A program made the position numbers and the translations under genes. A stretch of 64,000 bases of DNA, from assembly GCF_006838285.1 (NCBI RefSeq), contig NZ_CP038228.1, positions 3,596,001 to 3,660,000 on the forward strand, written 5' to 3'. This document shows, piece by piece, positions 28,380 to 37,972 of the stretch (its first letter is position 1; every line of letters begins with the position of its first letter). Source of the DNA: Xanthomonas translucens pv. cerealis. GTDB lineage: Bacteria; Pseudomonadota; Gammaproteobacteria; Xanthomonadales; Xanthomonadaceae. The notes under the pieces are model-generated. The model worked only from the letters and a program-made list of their open reading frames with translations. It did not search any database and was not told the origin of the DNA.

Positions 28380-28441
28380 GGCAATGTCCAGAAGCTGTCG
28401 TGCCGAATCGGCGCGCAGGTATCTTCTGAAACCGCCGGTCG

Positions 28442-29452
28442 TCAGGGAGTGACGGCAGTGTGGCGGCACCATGATGACGCCAGCCGCTGCAGGCCCTGCT
28501 CGATCGACACCTGCGGCACATAGCCGAAATCGCGCCGCGCCGGTTCCATGCTGTACCAATGCGGCGTGCACAGCTGCTCGGCCAGGAAGCGGGTCAGCGG
28601 CGGCTCGCCGCGCAGGCGCAGCAGCGGCCACAGCGTTTCGCAGGCGGCGCCGATCCGGTAGGCGGCCTTGAACGACAGGGTCTTGGTCACCGGCGGCGCG
28701 CCGACCGCGGCCAGCAACTTGTTCAGCAGCTCGTGCATCGGCAGCGGCTCGCCATTGGAAATGAAGTACGCCTTGCCGGCGCAGGCCGCGCCGACGCGCA
28801 GATGCTCGAACGCGTCGAAATGCGCCTGCGCGGCATTGTCGATGAAAGTGGAATCGACCCGGTTGCCGCCGCCGCCGACCAAGCGCACGCGCCCGGCCTG
28901 CGCGCGCGCGACCAGCTTGGGCAGGATCTGGTTGTCGCCCGGCCCCCAGATCAGCCGCGGCCGCAGCGCCACCACCGCCAGCTGCGCGTCGTTGGCGGCG
29001 AGCACCGCGCGCTCGGCGATGGCCTTGGTCGCCGCATACGGCGCCTGGAAGTTCTCGCCGTACGGCACCTGGTCCGCGCCCAGACCTTCCACCGGGTGCG
29101 TGGCGCGATGGGTCACGCTCGGCGTGGAGGTGTAGATCAGACGGCCCACGCCATGCGCGCGGCAGGCGGCCAGCACGTTCTCGGTGCCGACCACGTTGGG
29201 CTGGTAGTAGCTGTCGTAGCTGCCCCAGGCACCGGCCTTGGCCGCATTGTGGAACACCGCCTCGGCGCCTGCGACGGCGCGGTGCACCGCCTGCGCATCG
29301 GTCAGATCGCCACGCACCTGGGCCACGCCCAGCGCCTGCAGTTCCGGATAGTGGCCGCGGTTGTAACTGATCACCTCGTGCCCGCGCACGACCAGGCCGC
29401 GGCACAGCGCCTGGCCCAGGAATCCACCACCGCCCGTCACCACTATCTTCAT
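28442..29452 (-). CDS. oleD: OleD, NADPH-dependent 2-alkyl-3-ketoalkanoate reductase
   Basis: Third-step enzyme of bacterial long-chain olefin synthesis: it reduces the beta-keto acid made by OleA to a beta-hydroxy acid. The 336-residue short-chain-dehydrogenase-like protein has the dinucleotide motif GGGGFLG (7-13), Ser/Thr at STPS, and the catalytic pair Tyr139 and Lys143 in YAATK. Identity rests on family type plus the presence of oleA, oleB and oleC on the same strand within 11 kb. It is the last ole gene, separated from oleC by a regulator gene and an opposite-strand hydrolase. Confidence 0.88.
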   Translation of the reverse strand: MKIVVTGGGGFLGQALCRGLVVRGHEVISYNRGHYPELQALGVAQVRGDLTDAQAVHRAVAGAEAVFHNAAKAGAWGSYDSYYQPNVVGTENVLAACRAHGVGRLIYTSTPSVTHRATHPVEGLGADQVPYGENFQAPYAATKAIAERAVLAANDAQLAVVALRPRLIWGPGDNQILPKLVARAQAGRVRLVGGGGNRVDSTFIDNAAQAHFDAFEHLRVGAACAGKAYFISNGEPLPMHELLNKLLAAVGAPPVTKTLSFKAAYRIGAACETLWPLLRLRGEPPLTRFLAEQLCTPHWYSMEPARRDFGYVPQVSIEQGLQRLASSWCRHTAVTP

Positions 29453-29649
29453 CGCGCCGCACCGCTCGCATCAGGGCGCACACGATAGCCGGGGTCGCCG
29501 GGGAAGGCGATCCGTGCGGCGGCTTGCGACGCTGGAGCGAATCCCAAGTCATTGATCTTGTGAAATTTCATAATTCTTCACCGTGGCATCAGGCGCTTCA
29601 TCCACGGTGCTGGCGCAGTGCGCGGACTGCATCCTTCCGGAGTTCCACC

Positions 29650-30771
29650 ATGTCGCGCCTTCCGTTGCTGCTGTGCACCTTGTTCGTCCTCGCCGCGCCT
29701 GTCGTCCATGCGGCGCCCATCACCACCGCCACCGCGCCGCCAGCGCTCGAAGACGGCTGGAACGTCGCCGACGCCAAGGCCAACGGCTGGAACCTGGCCA
29801 CGCTCGCGGCACTGGAACAGGCCAACGCCGATGGCAAGGCGCCGCACACCAGCAGCGTGCTGATCGTGCGCGACGGCGCGCTGGTCTACGAACGCTACTT
29901 CGGCGATGCCGAGCGGCAGACCCTGCACGACACCCGCTCGGCGACCAAGAGCATCACCGCGCTGCTGGTCGGCGCGGCGATCGACCGTGGCCGCCTGCCC
30001 GGCGCGCAGGCCAAGGTCTACGATTACTTCGGCGAGCGCCAGTGGCAGCAGCCGGATCCGCGCAAGCGCGCGATCACCGTCGAGGATTTGCTGACCATGA
30101 GTTCGCAACTGGAATGCGACGACGAGAACGCACTTTCCAGCGGCAACGAGGAACGCATGTACGTCAGTGCCGACTGGACCCAGTTCGTGCTCGACCTGCC
30201 GATCAAGGGCTACGCGCCGTGGATGCGCCGCCCCGAGGACAGCCCGCACGGCCGCGCCTTTTCCTACTGCACCGCCGGCAGCTTCCTGCTCGGCGCGCTG
30301 GGGGAGAAAGCCACCGGCCAGTACCTGGAAGACTTCGCCACGCAGGCGCTGCAACGGCCGCTGGGCATCAGCGACGTCCACTGGGGCCGCTCCGCCGAGG
30401 GCGTGGGCATGGGCGGCGGCACCCGCTACCGCAGTGGCGACCTAGCCAAGTTCGGCCAGTTGCTGCTCGACCAGGGCCGCTGGCACGGCCGCCAGCTGCT
30501 GTCGGCAAACTGGGTGCGGGCGATGACCACAGTGCACGCGCAGGCGCGCGAGGACGCCGACTACGGCTATCTGCTGTGGCGCTTCCGCTTCCCGGTGCGC
30601 GGCGTGGAATGCGGGGTGTGGGCGATGTCCGGCAACGGCGGCAACTACGTGTTCGTGCTGCCCGAGGAGCGCCTGGTGGTGGTGATCACCCGCAGCGCCT
30701 ACAACACGCCGAAGATGCATCCGCAATCGCAGGCGCTGCTCGCCGACTACGTGCTCAAGGCGTTGCCGTAG
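29650..30771 (+). CDS. Exported serine hydrolase, beta-lactamase class C family
   Basis: Protein of 373 residues with a signal peptide ending near VVHA|AP (residues 20-22). It has the SxxK active site Ser97-Ala-Thr-Lys100 and Tyr206 in FSYCT, at the YxN position where the Asn is not conserved; SGNGGN occupies the KTG region. Such proteins are often esterases or D-amino peptidases rather than true beta-lactamases. The gene is opposite in direction to the ole genes around it, and its 3' end overlaps the regulator gene by 17 bp. Confidence 0.8.
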   Translation: MSRLPLLLCTLFVLAAPVVHAAPITTATAPPALEDGWNVADAKANGWNLATLAALEQANADGKAPHTSSVLIVRDGALVYERYFGDAERQTLHDTRSATKSITALLVGAAIDRGRLPGAQAKVYDYFGERQWQQPDPRKRAITVEDLLTMSSQLECDDENALSSGNEERMYVSADWTQFVLDLPIKGYAPWMRRPEDSPHGRAFSYCTAGSFLLGALGEKATGQYLEDFATQALQRPLGISDVHWGRSAEGVGMGGGTRYRSGDLAKFGQLLLDQGRWHGRQLLSANWVRAMTTVHAQAREDADYGYLLWRFRFPVRGVECGVWAMSGNGGNYVFVLPEERLVVVITRSAYNTPKMHPQSQALLADYVLKALP

Positions 30772-32230
30772 CCGCGCCGGTTTCCTGTGGCAGCAGGCCG
30801 GCGCGGCGCACCTGCGCGCGCTGTGCGGCGATGTCGGCCTGGTTGCGCGCCAGCAACGTGGTGAAGCCGGCCTGCGCGCGCAACGGCGCCAGCAGCGGCG
30901 ACACCCGCAGGTAGGCCGCATCGCGATAGCCGGCGGCTTGTGCGCGGCGCAGCGCGTCCAGCGCCGCGGCCGGGTCGCCGGCCAGCTGCAGCAGCAGCGC
31001 CGCATCCAGCCCATTGAGTGGGTCGGCGCCACGCGCGAGGCTGCGCAACAGGTCCTGCGCCCGCAACCGTAGCGCATGCACACTGGCCTGGCGCGCCCGT
31101 GCCGCATCGCCCCGCGCCAGCGCCAGTTCCGCCTGCAGCAGGTACAGCCCGGCATAGTCGGTGCCGCGCCCCAGCGCCTCGTCCAATGCCGCCTGCGCTT
31201 CGGCGGTGCGGCCATGCGCGAACAGGAAACTCGGCCAGGCCAGGTTGGAGAACGCGCTGTCCGGATACAGCTGGAAGCTGTCGCGATAGCGCGCTTCGGC
31301 GGCACTGACGTAGCCGAGCAGGTTGAGGTTGCTGGCGATCTGGATCGGCAGGAAACGCACACGCGCCGGATCGCCAACCTGCAGGTTGGCGGCCAACGCC
31401 TGCGCCAACTGGCCGTTGCGTTCGTACAGATACGCCGCCGAGCCGCGTACCGCATCGGCGCCAAGGTCCAGTTGCAGCGCGCGTTCGTAGGCGGCCAGCG
31501 CCGCCGCATACTCGCCGCGGCAATCGTGCGTGTAGCCGAGTGCGGCATGCGCGGCGGCCAGCTGCGGCTGCGCCGCAATCACCTGCGCTGCCAGGCGCCG
31601 CGCCAGTGCGACGTACTGCGCATCACCACCGTACTGGCACGCGCGCGCGCTGTAGGCGCGGCTGAGCCCGAGCAGCGCGCGCGGCTCGTCGGGCACTTGC
31701 TGCAGGCGCTGCCTGTACAGCGCGATCGCGCGTTCGTTGTCGTCGCGCTGGCCGATGCCGGCGTAATACTCGGCGCGTTGCAGCGGCGGCGCATGCCACG
31801 ACCACGCCAGTACCGCCAGCGTCCCGACACCGAGCACCACGACCGCCGCGATCGCGATGCCACGCCAACGCGGTCGCCGCGGTGCCGGTGCGTCTTCCCT
31901 GTCGCCATCGTCTTCGTCGCGGCGCACAGGCGCACACAACTGGTAGCCCTGGCCGCGCACCGAGCGCAGATAGCGCGGCTGCCGCGAGGCATCGCCCAGC
32001 GCCTGCCGCAACAGGCGCACGCGCTGGATCACGGTCTCCTCGTTGACCAGCGCCGGCGCCCACACCTGCGCAATCAGTTCGTCGAAACCGACCACGCGCT
32101 GGCCCTGTCGCAGCAGGTAATGCAGCAGGCGGAAACTCAGCGCGCCCAGCTCCAGCGCCACGCCGTCGCGTTCGACCCGCTGCCGCGCCACATCGATGCG
32201 CAAATCGTCCAGCCGATAGCGCTCGTGCAT
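30755..32230 (-). CDS. Membrane-bound winged-helix regulator with TPR domain (CadC/ToxR-like)
   Basis: Protein of 491 residues. The OmpR/PhoB-type winged helix (residues 3-100, ending in YLRSVRGQGYQL) is followed by an acidic linker, one membrane helix (about 123-145) and a large periplasmic TPR-like domain rich in Ala and Arg. This is the ToxR/CadC plan: a signal sensed outside the membrane acts on DNA directly. Its start is 10 bp after the oleC stop on the same strand, so it is likely co-transcribed with oleC and may control the pathway. That role is inferred from position only. Confidence 0.82.
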   Translation of the reverse strand: MHERYRLDDLRIDVARQRVERDGVALELGALSFRLLHYLLRQGQRVVGFDELIAQVWAPALVNEETVIQRVRLLRQALGDASRQPRYLRSVRGQGYQLCAPVRRDEDDGDREDAPAPRRPRWRGIAIAAVVVLGVGTLAVLAWSWHAPPLQRAEYYAGIGQRDDNERAIALYRQRLQQVPDEPRALLGLSRAYSARACQYGGDAQYVALARRLAAQVIAAQPQLAAAHAALGYTHDCRGEYAAALAAYERALQLDLGADAVRGSAAYLYERNGQLAQALAANLQVGDPARVRFLPIQIASNLNLLGYVSAAEARYRDSFQLYPDSAFSNLAWPSFLFAHGRTAEAQAALDEALGRGTDYAGLYLLQAELALARGDAARARQASVHALRLRAQDLLRSLARGADPLNGLDAALLLQLAGDPAAALDALRRAQAAGYRDAAYLRVSPLLAPLRAQAGFTTLLARNQADIAAQRAQVRRAGLLPQETGAATATP

Positions 32231-32240
32231 CACCGTGGCC

Positions 32241-33893
32241 TCAGCGCACGCGGTCCTTGGCCCACAGCGCCAGCGTCTCGCGGCCGATCTTGGCGTTGTG
32301 ACGGATATCCACCGGTAACCCCGGATGACGCAGGAAATCGGCGATGCCGGCGGTGTGCGCATGCACCTGCGCCAGCGCGCGCAGCACGGCGTCCGGCTGC
32401 GCCGGCGGCGCCACGCCCGCCTGCAGTTCGTAACACAGCACCGGCCGCTGCGCGCCCGCCGCACCGATCCCGACCAGCGCGCTGCGGCGCAGCCATGGCA
32501 AGGTGTTGAAGATCGGCTCGACCTGTTCAGTGTACAGCGGCCCCTGCGCGGTCTCCACGCGCTGGGTCTTGCGCCCGCAGAACCACAGCCGGCCCTGCGC
32601 GTCGAAATAGCCGATGTCGCCCATGCGGTGCACGATGCGCTCGCTGCCGTCGTCCATGCGCTCGCGGATCTTGGCGATGCGCGTGGCCGCATCGCGGTTG
32701 AAATAGGTGTCGGTGGTGGTCGGCCCGGCCACGGTGATCTCGCCAACCGTGCCCGCCGGCAGCTCGCGCACGCACGGCCACTCGGGGATCGCCGCATCGT
32801 CGATGGCGATGATGCGCACCACGTTGGGCGCCACCACCGCGCCGACGCAGGTGCCGGCGCCGGTTTCGGTGGCCGCGCGCGTGTCCTGCAGTTCGCGGCC
32901 TTCGATCGCCGCCACCGGCAGGCACTCGGTGGCGCCGTACGGCGTCCACAGCTTGCCGTCCTCCGGCAGCAGGCTGCAGATCCTGGCGACGATTTCCGGC
33001 GGCACCGGCGCGCCGGCAGACGTGGCGCAGCGCACGTTCGGCAATGGCCGGCCATAGTCGGCCAGCACCCGCATCAGCGCCGGCGAACCGAACAGCTGGG
33101 TCACCCCGAACCGGTCGATCGCATCGTGCAGCTTGCGCGGATCGGCGCTGGCCGGACGCGTCGGGTCCATGTCCGGGATCACCGAGGTCAGCCCCAGCGC
33201 GGGGTCGAACAGGGCGAACGGCGGGAACGTCGGCAGATCGATGCCGCCGGGCTGCATGCCGAACGCGTTGCGCATCAGTTCGATCTGGCCGACGAAATGG
33301 CGATGCCGGTAGACCACGCCCTTGGGCACGCCGGTGGAGCCGCTGGTAAACAGGATCGCGGCCACGTCGTCGGCCGCGGTATCGGCCAGCTGGCTGCCGG
33401 CACCGTGGCCGGCGCGCTCGATCTGCGCCAGCGTGGTACCGCCCCAGACCCAGCGCCGGCCCACAGTGACGATGCGCCGCGCCGAGCGCGCCCAGCCCAG
33501 CAAGCGCCGCGCCAGCTGCGCCAGCGGGATGCCGATGAACGCCTCCGGCTGCGCCTCGTCCAGGCATTGCTTGAGCGCGCGCTTGTCGATGCCCGGATCC
33601 ACCAGCACCGGCACCGCGCCAGCCTTGAACAACGCGAACATCAGCAGGAAGAACTCCGGCGACGGCCGCACCATCACCACCGTGCGGGTGCCGCGGCCGA
33701 TGCCGTAGCCGCCCAGCCCGGCCGCGATCGCGTCGCTGCGCGCATCCAGCTGCGCATAGCTCAGGGTCACATCGTAGGCGGCCAGACCGTTGGCGCCGCG
33801 GCGGCCCGGGCAGCGGATGGCGATCTGGTCGGGACGCTCGCGCGCCAACGGCGACAGCGTCGCGGCGATGTTGCAGAGGTTGGGCGTGGTCAT
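32241..33893 (-). CDS. oleC: OleC, beta-lactone synthetase of olefin synthesis
   Basis: AMP-forming enzyme of the ANL superfamily which, in the ole pathway, adenylates a beta-hydroxy acid and closes it to a beta-lactone. The 550-residue protein has the ATP-binding loop FTSGSTGVPKG (182-192), the adenylate motif TPYGATE (317-323), the GDIGYFDAQGRLWFCGRK hinge region and a C-terminal domain with Lys for adenylation. The ATG at 33893 gives MTTPNLCN. Its identity is supported by neighbouring oleA, oleB and oleD. Confidence 0.9.
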   Translation of the reverse strand: MTTPNLCNIAATLSPLARERPDQIAIRCPGRRGANGLAAYDVTLSYAQLDARSDAIAAGLGGYGIGRGTRTVVMVRPSPEFFLLMFALFKAGAVPVLVDPGIDKRALKQCLDEAQPEAFIGIPLAQLARRLLGWARSARRIVTVGRRWVWGGTTLAQIERAGHGAGSQLADTAADDVAAILFTSGSTGVPKGVVYRHRHFVGQIELMRNAFGMQPGGIDLPTFPPFALFDPALGLTSVIPDMDPTRPASADPRKLHDAIDRFGVTQLFGSPALMRVLADYGRPLPNVRCATSAGAPVPPEIVARICSLLPEDGKLWTPYGATECLPVAAIEGRELQDTRAATETGAGTCVGAVVAPNVVRIIAIDDAAIPEWPCVRELPAGTVGEITVAGPTTTDTYFNRDAATRIAKIRERMDDGSERIVHRMGDIGYFDAQGRLWFCGRKTQRVETAQGPLYTEQVEPIFNTLPWLRRSALVGIGAAGAQRPVLCYELQAGVAPPAQPDAVLRALAQVHAHTAGIADFLRHPGLPVDIRHNAKIGRETLALWAKDRVR

Positions 33894-34096
33894 CGGCCGA
33901 TTATCGCCGATGCGCAAACCGATGCTGTGGGCGGCGTTCGTCCAGCGCACCGTCTGCTGGCGAGCGAAACGGGCGTCGCTTCGCCACACGCGCAGCGACA
34001 CCGCACAGCTGAACGCCGCAGCGCTTGCAGCACGCAACGGTTGCGTCAGAATGCCGCGCCCCCCAACGCTGTTTGCCGCGCAAGGCCCGGCCTCCC

Positions 34097-34471
34097 ATGG
34101 CACATCCCTGCCTCACCTGCGGCGCCTGCTGCGCCTACTTCCGCGTCAGCTTCCACTGGAGCGAAGCCGATCCCGCGCTTGGCGGCAGGGTCCCGTTGGC
34201 ACTGACCGAACCGTTGCGCACCCACGAGCGGGTCATGCGCGGCACATCGCAGGCCCAGCCGCGCTGCGTGGCGCTGGATGCCCAGATCGGCCGCTACAGC
34301 CGCTGCACGATCCACGACCGGCGCCCGTCGGTGTGCGCCGCGGTACCCGCCTCGCTGGAGTTCGGCGAACGCAGCGCGCAGTGCGACAAGTCGCGACTGG
34401 CGCATGGTTTGCCGCTGCTGACCGCGGCCGACTGGGATGGCGTGGTCGAGCGCAATCTCCCGGACGCCTGA
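34097..34471 (+). CDS. YkgJ-family cysteine-cluster protein
   Basis: Protein of 124 residues that begins with the metal-binding cluster CLTCGACC (Cys5, 8, 11, 12), with further Cys in RYSRCTIHDRRPSVC. The family (CxxCxxCC) probably binds zinc or an iron-sulfur cluster; its function is unknown. It is transcribed opposite to oleC, and its start is 203 bp from the oleC start, so the two may share a divergent promoter region. Confidence 0.8.
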   Translation: MAHPCLTCGACCAYFRVSFHWSEADPALGGRVPLALTEPLRTHERVMRGTSQAQPRCVALDAQIGRYSRCTIHDRRPSVCAAVPASLEFGERSAQCDKSRLAHGLPLLTAADWDGVVERNLPDA

Positions 34472-34539
34472 ATGCGCGCTGCCGCCGCGCGCAGCGCAGC
34501 GCGTCCGATGCCCGCCCGGTCAGCACGGCCGGGCGCGTG

Positions 34540-35028
34540 TCAGCGGTTCTTCCAACTGGTCGGCACCGGATTGGTTACGGTGTTCTTTTCCAGGGTGTAG
34601 GTCCCGTTCTGCTGGGCGATGGCTTCGCCGGTGTCGACGATCGCGTTCTGGATGAAGATGTTCTTGTCATCGCCGCGGACGAAGGTCAACTGGTGGAAGG
34701 CGGTCTTGTTGCCCCAATCCTCGGAAGGCAGGGAAATGAAGCGGACGGTATAGTTCTCGTCGTCGAAACTGCCTTGCAGCACGTAGACGCCGTAATGGTT
34801 CTCGCCTTGCGAGATGAGCTTGTACATGCCGTTGCTGTAGTAATAGAGCTCGGCATCGGGAAACGGCTTCTTGTCGTACATTTTCCGGTAATGCAGCACC
34901 TGTTTGTAGGTGGGCTGGCCGAAACTGACCGCCAGGCTCTTGCCGTCGGGGGAGGTGGTCAGGTTTTCCGCGTGCGCGCCCGTGGCGCTCATCGACATCA
35001 TCAACATCGACATTGCGATCGCTCTCAC
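34540..35028 (-). CDS. Small secreted protein, unknown
   Basis: Protein of 162 residues with a Met-rich signal peptide cleaved near TGAHA|EN (residue 20). The mature part is beta-rich with many Tyr, Asn and Asp (YYYSNGMYKL, YGVYVLQGSF) and no cysteines or catalytic motifs. Base composition is clearly lower in GC than the flanking genes, suggesting acquisition. It sits between oleB and oleC on the same strand. The family was not recognised. Confidence 0.65.
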   Translation of the reverse strand: MRAIAMSMLMMSMSATGAHAENLTTSPDGKSLAVSFGQPTYKQVLHYRKMYDKKPFPDAELYYYSNGMYKLISQGENHYGVYVLQGSFDDENYTVRFISLPSEDWGNKTAFHQLTFVRGDDKNIFIQNAIVDTGEAIAQQNGTYTLEKNTVTNPVPTSWKNR

Positions 35029-35274
35029 TTCGTCTGTCTCCGGTCCGGTTGCGTGAAGCGCTTGCCTGCGGCGAACCGCATGCGCTGCGCCTTACTGTAC
35101 AGGCACCTGTTCGTTACGGAGTTGCCATCGTTTGCAGTTTGCGCAGAACCTGCCGGCGACCGCTGCGCTGCGGCGCGCACCATGGCCAACCACGCCGCCT
35201 CGGCGCGCTGCGCGCCCGCCACCGATCCCGAGGACGGCGCTGTACCGGGCCGCTGCGAGCCGACGCGGCGCGCC

Positions 35275-36180
35275 TCAGCCCAGCGGATGCGTGTCCAGGA
35301 AGCTGCGGATCGCCGGCACCAGCACCTCGTGCTTGTCTTCGAGCACGTAGTGGTTGGCATCCTCGAACGCCATCACCTCGGCCTGCGGCAGCGCCTGGCG
35401 GAAACCGGCCAGGAAGTGATGGTCGAAACAGATGTCGCGCAGGCCCCAGGCGATGAAGGCCGGGCGGTCGGCGAACGACGGCAGCGCCTGCGCCGAGCGC
35501 TCCAGCAGCGACCACGCCTTGTCGGCCGGCGACAGCGGAATGTCCTGCATGAAGCGGATCGTGGCGATGCGGTTGGCCCAGCTGTCGTACGGCGCCACGT
35601 AAGCGCGGCGCACGGCGGCGGGCATGCGCCGCGACACGCCCAGCCACGACGCGCCGGCGGAGAACGCATTGAAGGTGCGGATGAACCACTCGCCGGGGCG
35701 CCAGTGCCGGCCCATCGCGATCTGCCACGGCATCGGCTTGGCCGCCGGCAACGGGAACGCGGCAGTGTTGGTGATCAGCAGCCGCTTGACCTGCGCGTGG
35801 TGCGACAGCGCCCAGCCGAAGCCGATCATGCCGCCCCAGTCGTGCACCGCCAGCGTCACCGGCCCGTCGATACCCAGGTGCTGCAGCAGCGCGTCGAGAT
35901 CGTCCACCCGCGACTGCAAGGTGTAGTCGTACCCCGGCTGCGCGCCCGGCGCGTCGTCCGGCTTGTCCGACAGGCCCATGCCGATATGGTCGGGCACGAT
36001 GCAGCGGTAACGGTCCGACAGGCCGGCCACCAGCGTGCGCCACAGATAGCTCCACGACGGATTGCCGTGCAGCATCACGATCACCTCGCCATCGCGCGGG
36101 CCTTCGTCGAGATAGGACATCGCCAGCCCCGGACGGACCTGGAAACGCTGCGGGGTGAAGGGGTAGCCGGGGTGGTTCAT
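35275..36180 (-). CDS. oleB: OleB, beta-lactone decarboxylase
   Basis: Last enzyme of olefin synthesis: it removes CO2 from the beta-lactone to give a cis-alkene. The 301-residue alpha/beta hydrolase is related to haloalkane dehalogenases, with nucleophile Asp114 in VHDWGG and His277 in DANHYV, the same positions as in the X. campestris enzyme. HGNPSW (39-44) forms the oxyanion region. Its ATG overlaps the stop of the upstream mod'-'res fusion gene by 4 bp (ATGA), so its translation now appears coupled to that foreign gene. No other obvious ribosome-binding site was seen. Confidence 0.92.
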   Translation of the reverse strand: MNHPGYPFTPQRFQVRPGLAMSYLDEGPRDGEVIVMLHGNPSWSYLWRTLVAGLSDRYRCIVPDHIGMGLSDKPDDAPGAQPGYDYTLQSRVDDLDALLQHLGIDGPVTLAVHDWGGMIGFGWALSHHAQVKRLLITNTAAFPLPAAKPMPWQIAMGRHWRPGEWFIRTFNAFSAGASWLGVSRRMPAAVRRAYVAPYDSWANRIATIRFMQDIPLSPADKAWSLLERSAQALPSFADRPAFIAWGLRDICFDHHFLAGFRQALPQAEVMAFEDANHYVLEDKHEVLVPAIRSFLDTHPLG

Positions 36181-36812
36181 GTAAATCGCATCCGATCCAG
36201 ATCGAAGGAACCCGCGCTTTGTAGGCGTCCGCCCAGCTCCCGCAGGTAGAAGAAGTCGCGCTCACCGCGTTTACGCCCGACCATGAACACTGGGCCATAG
36301 TCCCGATGCGCCGCCAGACTTTTGTCCACTTCAGTTGGAGCACCCCACAGGTGCTCACCTTTCAATTCCAATAACGCGATCCCCGGCGCTGCGCGCTGTG
36401 CCATGCAGACCACGAAATCCGGATAGAAGCCATTTCCCTCGTCCCAGCGGTACAGGCCGACACCCGATTTGGGGAGATTGCGGTGCCACCATCTCACTTG
36501 GTCGCTGCCATCCAACCGCTCCGCGATGGCCAATTCGTCTTGATTCAGGCCAGCGGGATAAACGCCATAGAGTGCGCGATCTGCGCGACGCAACGGTTGA
36601 GCACTGACCAACTCGGCGAGCAGCGGCACATCCACGTCCATGCCATGGCTGAGGCCGGCGTCCAGCGACAGCGCCACGAAATCGTCGTTGAGCGCCTGGT
36701 CAACCTCGATCTCCTCTCGCTCCCACACCAGGCCCAGCTGGCGCTCGGCATCACGCCGCTGCAGCAGACCGATCAAGGTCTGCCGGTCGAGTTGGTCGTA
36801 CTTGCTGGTCAT
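36177..36812 (-). CDS. Hybrid of type III Mod N-terminus and Res C-terminal nuclease
   Basis: A 211-residue ORF. Residues 1-57 (KYDQLDRQTLIGLLQRRDAE, then QLGLVWEREEIEVDQALN, then DFVALSLDAGLSHG) look like the extreme N-terminus of a type III restriction-modification methyltransferase; the methylase motifs that should follow are absent. From about residue 60 it matches the C-terminal part of a Res subunit: LYGVYPAGLNQDE, VRWWHRNLPKSG, then a PD-(D/E)xK nuclease core with Asp132 (FYPDF), Glu149 and Lys151 (LLELKG). The helicase domains are absent. It is best explained by an internal deletion across mod and res. The ATG at 36812 overlaps the fic stop, and the stop overlaps the oleB start. Confidence 0.7.
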   Translation of the reverse strand: MTSKYDQLDRQTLIGLLQRRDAERQLGLVWEREEIEVDQALNDDFVALSLDAGLSHGMDVDVPLLAELVSAQPLRRADRALYGVYPAGLNQDELAIAERLDGSDQVRWWHRNLPKSGVGLYRWDEGNGFYPDFVVCMAQRAAPGIALLELKGEHLWGAPTEVDKSLAAHRDYGPVFMVGRKRGERDFFYLRELGGRLQSAGSFDLDRMRFT

Positions 36813-37972
36813 GTGCTCGATTCCACGTTCCACGCCGGCCTGCGATAGGCAGGAAGTCGATTATCGTCATCAGAGAGCAAGCGAAGAAATGTCGGGTGCA
36901 GGAACAGCTTCTCCTTGCCCATGCGCTGCTCATGCAACACACCGATCTCTACCAATTCCTTCAAGTGACGGGCTCCGGTCTGCCGGGTCACACCCACCAA
37001 GTCCACAACGTTCTGAATACGGCAATAGGGCTGGTTGAAGATCACGTCCACTAGTTCTTGGCTATAGGCCTTGGGCGATTGGTCGCGGATGTAGTCGCGG
37101 GCCTGCGCCTCCAGCCCGCGGATCGCCTGGATCTTGGCCGTGGTCCACGCCGCCGTCTCGGCCACGGCGCTGAGCATGTACTGGATCCACTCGGCCCAGC
37201 GGCCATGCAGGGTCACGTCCAGCAGCAAGCGGTAGTAGTCGCTGCGGTGGCGGATGATGTAGCGCGACAGATACAGCACCGGCAGGTCGAGCAATCCCTG
37301 TTCGATCAGCATCAGCAGGTTCAGCACGCGTCCGGTGCGGCCGTTGCCGTCGGTGAAGGGATGGATGGCTTCGAACTGGTAGTGCGCGACCGCCATGCGG
37401 ATCAATGGATCGATGTCGGTGTGCTCATGGATGAAGCGTTCCCAGTTGGCCAGTTTGTCGCGCAGCAGTGTCTCCCCCACCGGCGGGGTATAGATAACCT
37501 GCTGGGTCTGGTCGTTGGCCAAGGCCGTACCGGGGACGCGGCGGATCTGCATCTGCACCGCCTTGATGCGGCTGCAGACGACAACCGCGGTATCCGTGCA
37601 GAGGGGGCGCTGCTGCAACGACTGGAAACCTTCATAGAGCGCACTGCGGTAACGCAATGCCTCCTTGGTGGCAGGCTTCTGTGCCTTGTCCTGATCGTCG
37701 GCGTAGCGGAACAGGTCGTCCGTCGTGGTGACGATGTTCTCGATCTCGGAACTGGCCTGAGCCTCGAGAATTGGAATCGTGTTCATCAACACAGCGGGGT
37801 TGGGCAGCAATGCCGTGGCCTGTTTCAGTTCGGCCAAGGCGGTGCGGGCAGTGATGCAGGCCTTGAGCAGGCTGCGTGTCTCGATGTCTCCCGCTGGCGG
37901 AAGCAGCGGGAGATCGTTGTACGGGAACGCTGCCTTGAACTTGGACACTTCTTCCATGGCTGCGTCGATCAT
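36809..37972 (-). CDS. Fic-domain protein adenylyltransferase, class II
   Basis: Enzyme of 387 residues that probably transfers AMP from ATP to a protein. The catalytic motif HPFTDGNGRTGR (204-215) is complete, and the inhibitory motif SSEIEN (74-79) lies in the N-terminal helix, as in class II Fic proteins. A winged-helix domain (about 300-360: RIQNVVDLVGVTRQTGARHL) follows. The ATG at 37972 lies within a perfect palindrome; an in-frame TTG at 37996 is an alternative start. The stop overlaps the next gene (ATGA), so fic was probably part of a fic-mod-res operon. GC is lower than in the ole genes. Confidence 0.85.
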   Translation of the reverse strand: MIDAAMEEVSKFKAAFPYNDLPLLPPAGDIETRSLLKACITARTALAELKQATALLPNPAVLMNTIPILEAQASSEIENIVTTTDDLFRYADDQDKAQKPATKEALRYRSALYEGFQSLQQRPLCTDTAVVVCSRIKAVQMQIRRVPGTALANDQTQQVIYTPPVGETLLRDKLANWERFIHEHTDIDPLIRMAVAHYQFEAIHPFTDGNGRTGRVLNLLMLIEQGLLDLPVLYLSRYIIRHRSDYYRLLLDVTLHGRWAEWIQYMLSAVAETAAWTTAKIQAIRGLEAQARDYIRDQSPKAYSQELVDVIFNQPYCRIQNVVDLVGVTRQTGARHLKELVEIGVLHEQRMGKEKLFLHPTFLRLLSDDDNRLPAYRRPAWNVESST

